In this document: one piece after another, positions 60,435 through 64,000 of the stretch
How the letters are laid out: every line of letters starts with the position of its first letter
How positions within the stretch are numbered: the first letter of the stretch is position 1
Assembly (NCBI RefSeq): GCF_000407545.1
Contig: NZ_ASWH01000001.1
Coordinates: 1 to 64,000, forward strand
From: Enterococcus gilvus ATCC BAA-350
GTDB taxonomy: Bacteria > Bacillota > Bacilli > Lactobacillales > Enterococcaceae
Length of the DNA: 64,000 bases
Direction of reading: 5' to 3'
Translations under genes and position numbers: made by a program
The notes under the pieces: model-generated
What the model was told of the DNA's origin: nothing
The model's database searches: none
What the model saw: only the letters and a program-made list of their open reading frames with translations

Positions 60435-61811
60435 GTGAAAAAGGAGATCGTCATTGTTGGTGGTGGACCGGGAGGATATGTCGCAGCCATTCGCGCAGCA
60501 CAGCTCGGAGCAGCCGTTACACTCATAGAAAAAGATCAAATTGGCGGAACTTGCCTCAATGTAGGGTGTATTCCAACGAAGTCGTTATTGCATTCTGCAG
60601 ATATGTTAGTGCAAGTTAAAAACAGCAAAAAATTTGGAATTGAATGCGCCGTAGAATCCGTCGATTGGACTGCGGTTTTAAGAAGGAAAGAACAGGTCGT
60701 GAAGCAATTAGTCAAAGGCGTTGAAGGGCTGATGAAAAGCAATCAAATCGAAGTCATCAAAGGAACAGCGCGTTTTCTGGATGAGGAGACGTTGGGTGTT
60801 ACGACGCCGACAGGAGATATACGATTGAAACCGAATAAGATCATTCTGGCGACAGGATCAATACCCGTCCTTCCGCCAATCAAAGGGCTGGATGACATTT
60901 CTTGGCTCGATTCCAGCGCTGCGTTACAGTTGGAACAGCTTCCCGCAGAGTTGATCATTATTGGCGGTGGTGTGATCGGGATCGAATTTGCTTCGATTTA
61001 TCAACGCTTCGGCAGTCAAGTCACGATCGTGGAGGAACAGCCGGAGATTCTACCGGCGATGGATCAGGAATTGGCGGCGCTGCTGCGGAGAAAGCTAACT
61101 AAAGAAGGGGTACGTTTCCTATTGGGTAAGCGAGTAGAGGCTGTTCGTCAGAAAGAGCAGCGGGTGACTGTTTCTTTAGGCGAAGAAACGCTAACGGGAG
61201 AAAAACTCCTAGTCGCAGTTGGCCGTCGCAGTTACGTTGAGGGGCTTGGGTTAGAGCATACAAAGATTGCGACTCAGCGAGGAAGCATCGTGATCGATGC
61301 TAACCTGCAAACAACGCAGGCAAATGTGTACGCGATCGGTGATTGCGTCGGTGAAGTATTATTGGCTCACTATGCCTCAGCACAAGGAGAAGTCGCGGCG
61401 GAAAATGCGCTAGGTGCGGACAACGTATTTGAAGGGAAAGACGTTCCTGGCTGTGTGTATTCCGATCCAGAGTTTGCGGGAGTAGGGATGACAGAAGAAC
61501 AAGCGAGAGAAAAAAAGATCCCGTACGTGGTTGGAAAATTTCCAGTAAAAGCCAGTGGAAAAGCATTGGTGATGGGGCAAATGTATGGTGTTGCTAAAGT
61601 AGTGATCCATGCAGAGACGCAAGCACTACTTGGTGTCCATCTGCTCTGCGATCGAGCAACGGATATGATCGCGGAAGCGACGGCATTGCTTCAGAGAAAA
61701 GCGACGGCAGAAGATGTGATCGAAACAATCCATCCGCACCCAACAGTTAGTGAAATTTTTCGCGAAGCTGTAATCGCGGCTGATAAACGAGCAATCCATA
61801 TACCGAATTAG
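60435..61811 (+). CDS. dihydrolipoamide dehydrogenase, E3
   Basis: 458 residues, GTG start after AAGGAGGG. FAD motif GGGPGGYVAAIRAAQLG, redox-active disulfide GGTCLNVGCIPTK, NAD-binding IIGGGVIGIEFASIYQRFG (about 175-193), second FAD motif ANVYAIGDCVGE and the C-terminal catalytic HPHPTVSE. Reoxidises the lipoyl domain with NAD+. Dedicated E3 copies of this kind usually accompany acetoin or branched-chain complexes. Last gene of the operon; a strong terminator follows. Confidence 0.95.
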   Translation: MKKEIVIVGGGPGGYVAAIRAAQLGAAVTLIEKDQIGGTCLNVGCIPTKSLLHSADMLVQVKNSKKFGIECAVESVDWTAVLRRKEQVVKQLVKGVEGLMKSNQIEVIKGTARFLDEETLGVTTPTGDIRLKPNKIILATGSIPVLPPIKGLDDISWLDSSAALQLEQLPAELIIIGGGVIGIEFASIYQRFGSQVTIVEEQPEILPAMDQELAALLRRKLTKEGVRFLLGKRVEAVRQKEQRVTVSLGEETLTGEKLLVAVGRRSYVEGLGLEHTKIATQRGSIVIDANLQTTQANVYAIGDCVGEVLLAHYASAQGEVAAENALGADNVFEGKDVPGCVYSDPEFAGVGMTEEQAREKKIPYVVGKFPVKASGKALVMGQMYGVAKVVIHAETQALLGVHLLCDRATDMIAEATALLQRKATAEDVIETIHPHPTVSEIFREAVIAADKRAIHIPN

Positions 61812-61817
61812 ACAAAT

Positions 61818-61850
61818 AAAAACGTCGAAAGCGCTGCTTTCGACGTTTTT
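61818..61850 (+). terminator. terminator of the RuBisCO-like-protein operon
   Basis: A 15-bp perfect stem AAAAACGTCGAAAGC / GCTTTCGACGTTTTT with a 3-nt loop, 6 bp after the E3 stop. It can also serve the small gene on the opposite strand. Confidence 0.92.
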
Positions 61851-61864
61851 GGCATTTTTAGTGT

Positions 61865-62062
61865 TTAATAGGTTCGACGGCCACGACGTTTGGTTAACCA
61901 AGTAACTAGGAAGTAGGCAATCGCTAGCGGAATACCGATCTTAAAGAAGAGGTGCAATAGGCCAGAAAGAATTGGACCAATAATACTTAAAACCAAACTA
62001 GCAACTAGGAAAAAGCCGACAACAGCTAAAATTCGTACAACCATAGGATAATCTTTCATCAT
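61865..62062 (-). CDS. small membrane protein of unknown function
   Basis: 65 residues with two predicted transmembrane helices (about 8-28 and 32-56) and a basic C-terminal tail (TKRRGRRTY), so both ends are probably cytoplasmic. GAAGGAA precedes the start. No family recognised. It is convergent to the operon at 49968-61811 and shares its terminator, so it is not part of that transcription unit. Confidence 0.65.
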   Translation of the reverse strand: MMKDYPMVVRILAVVGFFLVASLVLSIIGPILSGLLHLFFKIGIPLAIAYFLVTWLTKRRGRRTY

Positions 62063-62359
62063 TTTTCATTCCTTCTTTCCATTTGTTTATATCTTAACCA
62101 TAGTTTAGCAAAATTTTTTTCCTGTTTCGTCCAACTTAAGACGTATTTATCGGAATCTTTCGGCGGATATGCTACCTTGTAGGCAACAATGTAAGAATCT
62201 ATAGAAAAGAAGGCATTTCATGAAAAGAATCTAATGAGATTTGAGGATTATGATAGAGAGTGACGGATTCCTTGATATTCTAGAGATTCTTTTGTTTAAT
62301 GAACACAGGAAAATGAACTTATTTTTTATTAGTAATTAATTGGTTAGGAGTAGAAAGAT
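62063..62359. other. intergenic stretch without a recognised element
   Basis: 297 bp between the divergent small membrane gene and the TMEM175-type gene. It contains an AT-rich part, a short dyad GCTACCTTGTAGGC (about 62171-62184) and a GGAG ribosome site at 62346-62349. No riboswitch, tRNA or convincing promoter pair was recognised. Confidence 0.5.
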
Positions 62360-62932
62360 ATGCCGAAGTCACGAATTGAAGCTTTTACGGATGCGGTCAT
62401 CGCGATCATTATGACGTTGTTGGTTTTAGAATTGCATGAGCCGAATGGGTCAGATTGGTCTGCATTTTTACATATGGAGCATAAATTTATCATCTATCTG
62501 ATCAGCTTTATAAGCCTGGCGATCTATTGGAACAACCACCACCACCTCTTTCAATTGGTTCGAAAAGTAGACGGATGGGTTCTGTGGGCCAACAACTTTT
62601 TGATTTTGATGATGACCTTGTTCCCGTATGTCACCGCGTGGGTCGGGGACTACCCCTTTGAATGGGCGCCGCAGGCATTGTATGGTTTGGTCACTTTAGG
62701 GACAGATTTTGCTTATTATTTATTGGTCCGAGCGCTTGTGCGGGTGAATGGAAAAGAGTCTAAAATCGGAAAATTGTTCAAGCATTACCCGAAATTATAT
62801 CTCTCCATCACATTAGCGATCGTCGCCTTGGTCTTAGGAAAATTGATTGCACCGATCGCTGTGCTGATCGTCAATGTGCTGATTTTATTAATGTGGTTTA
62901 TTCCAGAAAAATCGATCGAAGAGACGTTATAA
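62360..62932 (+). CDS. TMEM175-family (DUF1211) potassium channel-like protein
   Basis: 190 residues, five to six transmembrane segments. The signature of helix 1, RIEAFTDAVIAIIMT, is the hallmark of bacterial TMEM175 channels, in which isoleucine/leucine rings on this helix form the pore gate. A WNNHHHLF segment follows the second helix. Predicted to conduct K+ across the cell membrane; physiological role unknown. Single gene with its own terminator. Confidence 0.88.
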   Translation: MPKSRIEAFTDAVIAIIMTLLVLELHEPNGSDWSAFLHMEHKFIIYLISFISLAIYWNNHHHLFQLVRKVDGWVLWANNFLILMMTLFPYVTAWVGDYPFEWAPQALYGLVTLGTDFAYYLLVRALVRVNGKESKIGKLFKHYPKLYLSITLAIVALVLGKLIAPIAVLIVNVLILLMWFIPEKSIEETL

Positions 62933-62940
62933 AAGAGATG

Positions 62941-62973
62941 ACAGCAGCCGCTTTTCAGGGTTGCTGTTTTTTT
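62941..62973 (+). terminator. terminator after the TMEM175-type gene
   Basis: Stem ACAGCAgCC / GGgTTGCTGT with a loop of about 8 nt and a seven-T tail. Confidence 0.8.
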
Positions 62974-63051
62974 GTATTCAAAAGGGAATAGAAACCGAAA
63001 AAAATTTCTTTCTTTTGGCGTATTTTAGGATAGATGTTATTTATTTGAGCG

Positions 63052-63060
63052 TGCTATAAT
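63052..63060 (+). promoter_or_regulatory. extended -10 promoter of the Rpn-type gene
   Basis: TGC directly before TATAAT (63055-63060) gives an extended -10 element; no good -35 is present. It lies 63 bp upstream of the next ATG. Confidence 0.5.
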
Positions 63061-63122
63061 GAGGGCGAGAAAACGCTTTTCATGATAGCCGCGAGACTAC
63101 TATTCTGAAAGGCCGTGATGAT

Positions 63123-64000
63123 ATGCTAGAGTACTTACCCACAAACGATTTGATCTTTAAGAAAATGCTGACCTCCGAAGATTCCGCGAACATCCTTCGA
63201 AATTTTGTCAAAGACCTGTTGGACATTGAATTCAAGACCCTCACGCCAAAAGAAACATACCATATCGATAGTTACAAAAAATCATATGAGCACTTAGAAA
63301 TTGGGCTGACAGAAGTGGATATATTAGCCGTTGCCGAGGATGGCAGCCAGGCGACGATCGAGTGTCAGATACAGCCTCATCAGTTCTTCCAAGAGCGGAC
63401 CGTGTTCTACCTGACGGAAGCCTTTCGTGCCCCCTTTGGAAACAGGGAGTCGGAGGATTTTGTCGTGAAAAATAATTTTTCTGCCTTGCGTCCCGCCTAT
63501 GGCATCAACATTATTGATTTCCACTTGTTTGATAAGGATCAAGACGCCTTGCAAACATACCGCCTACTCAACAAGACGACACAGCGCCCTTTTGTTGGAG
63601 GCAAAGGCAAAGAACTGCTGACACTCTGCTTTTTAAGCCTCAAAAACAAGAATATAGAAAAGGATAGTAAAGCGTACCACTGGCAATACTTTTTAAAAAC
63701 CGGGGAGGCATTGCAAGAAGCGCCTGCCTATATCAAAGAAGCCCAGAAAAAAATCAATTACTTCAAATTAAACGAGGAGGAGAAAACGATGATTACAAGG
63801 ATCAATAAAGCAAAAGACATCAATGATGCCGTGATCTCATCTGCAAAAGTAGAAGGTTTTGACTACGGACATGAAGAAGGCCTTAGAAAGGGTAGGAAAG
63901 AGGGCCAAACTGAAGGACGCAAAGAAGGACATAGAGAAGGTAAGGCTGAAGGAGAGCGTAAAATTGCTTTGAATTTACTGGAGATGGGGCTTCCAATAGA
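63123..64000 (+). CDS. Rpn family recombination-promoting nuclease/putative transposase (3' end outside window)
   Basis: Open from ATG at 63123 to the window edge, 292 codons without a stop, translated by hand. N-terminal LEYLPTNDLIFKKML is the classic start of the PD-(D/E)XK nuclease family TIGR01784/Rpn. The putative catalytic core shows LTEVDILA (Asp), then TIECQIQ (E and Q of the E-x-Q variant). A C-terminal run of EG-containing repeats (EGLRKGRKEGQTEG and onward, about residues 257-278) is typical of the Rpn tail before the conserved LLEMGLPI. Usually multicopy in enterococcal genomes. Gene is incomplete only because the window ends. Confidence 0.88.
   Translation, partial: MLEYLPTNDLIFKKMLTSEDSANILRNFVKDLLDIEFKTLTPKETYHIDSYKKSYEHLEIGLTEVDILAVAEDGSQATIECQIQPHQFFQERTVFYLTEAFRAPFGNRESEDFVVKNNFSALRPAYGINIIDFHLFDKDQDALQTYRLLNKTTQRPFVGGKGKELLTLCFLSLKNKNIEKDSKAYHWQYFLKTGEALQEAPAYIKEAQKKINYFKLNEEEKTMITRINKAKDINDAVISSAKVEGFDYGHEEGLRKGRKEGQTEGRKEGHREGKAEGERKIALNLLEMGLPI

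Overview
The window is the replication-origin region of an Enterococcus-like (Bacillota, Lactobacillales) chromosome. Evidence: a partial 16S rRNA gene whose V1 loop resembles the E. gallinarum/E. casseliflavus group (recalled, not searched), the core order rpmH-[oriC]-dnaA-dnaN-yaaA-recF-gyrB-gyrA-rpsF-ssb-rpsR-gdpP-rplI-dnaB-purA, and enterococcal neighbours such as serS-guaB beside a two-component system and malolactic genes. No CRISPR array, tRNA or insertion sequence was seen.

Left arm (1-23.8 kb): the start of an rRNA operon running off the left edge behind two tandem promoters; a response regulator/histidine kinase pair; a T-box-controlled serS; guaB; a divergent MerR regulator / 14-TM drug-exporter / DUF4811 unit; DUF1129-ychF-DUF951-parB-parA-rsmG; a shikimate/quinate cassette (LysR regulator, MFS transporter, YdiB-type dehydrogenase, type I dehydroquinase) sitting between rsmG and mnmG; then mnmG-mnmE-jag-yidC-rnpA-rpmH. 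oriC is bipartite, with DnaA boxes on both sides of dnaA (about 23.97-24.33 and 25.70-25.94 kb). Two perfect parS sites and one degenerate one lie at 33.6-34.6 kb.

Right arm (24.4-49.7 kb): the core replication and gyrase genes, S6-SSB-S18, GdpP, L9, DnaB, PurA, DegV, the malolactic cluster mleR/mleS/mleP, an ABC-F ATPase, an orphan mannose-type EIIA, a pyruvate-oxidase-like enzyme and a ZIP metal transporter.

The most unusual part is 49.8-61.85 kb. An apparent sigma-54 promoter (with a 14-bp inverted repeat and a cre-like site upstream) precedes a zinc alcohol dehydrogenase, a galactitol-type PTS (EIIA, EIIB, EIIC), a LevR-like sigma-54 activator, a RuBisCO-like protein, and a complete TPP/lipoyl/FAD dehydrogenase complex (E1alpha, E1beta, stand-alone lipoyl protein, E2 catalytic core lacking a visible subunit-binding domain, E3). 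A strong hairpin terminator closes the block. My reading is a catabolic pathway: PTS import and phosphorylation of a polyol-like substrate, oxidation to a ketose phosphate, rearrangement by the RuBisCO-like protein, and CoA- and NAD-dependent cleavage by an acetoin-dehydrogenase-like complex. The substrate is not known from the sequence. The window ends with a small membrane protein, a TMEM175-type channel and a truncated Rpn-family nuclease gene.
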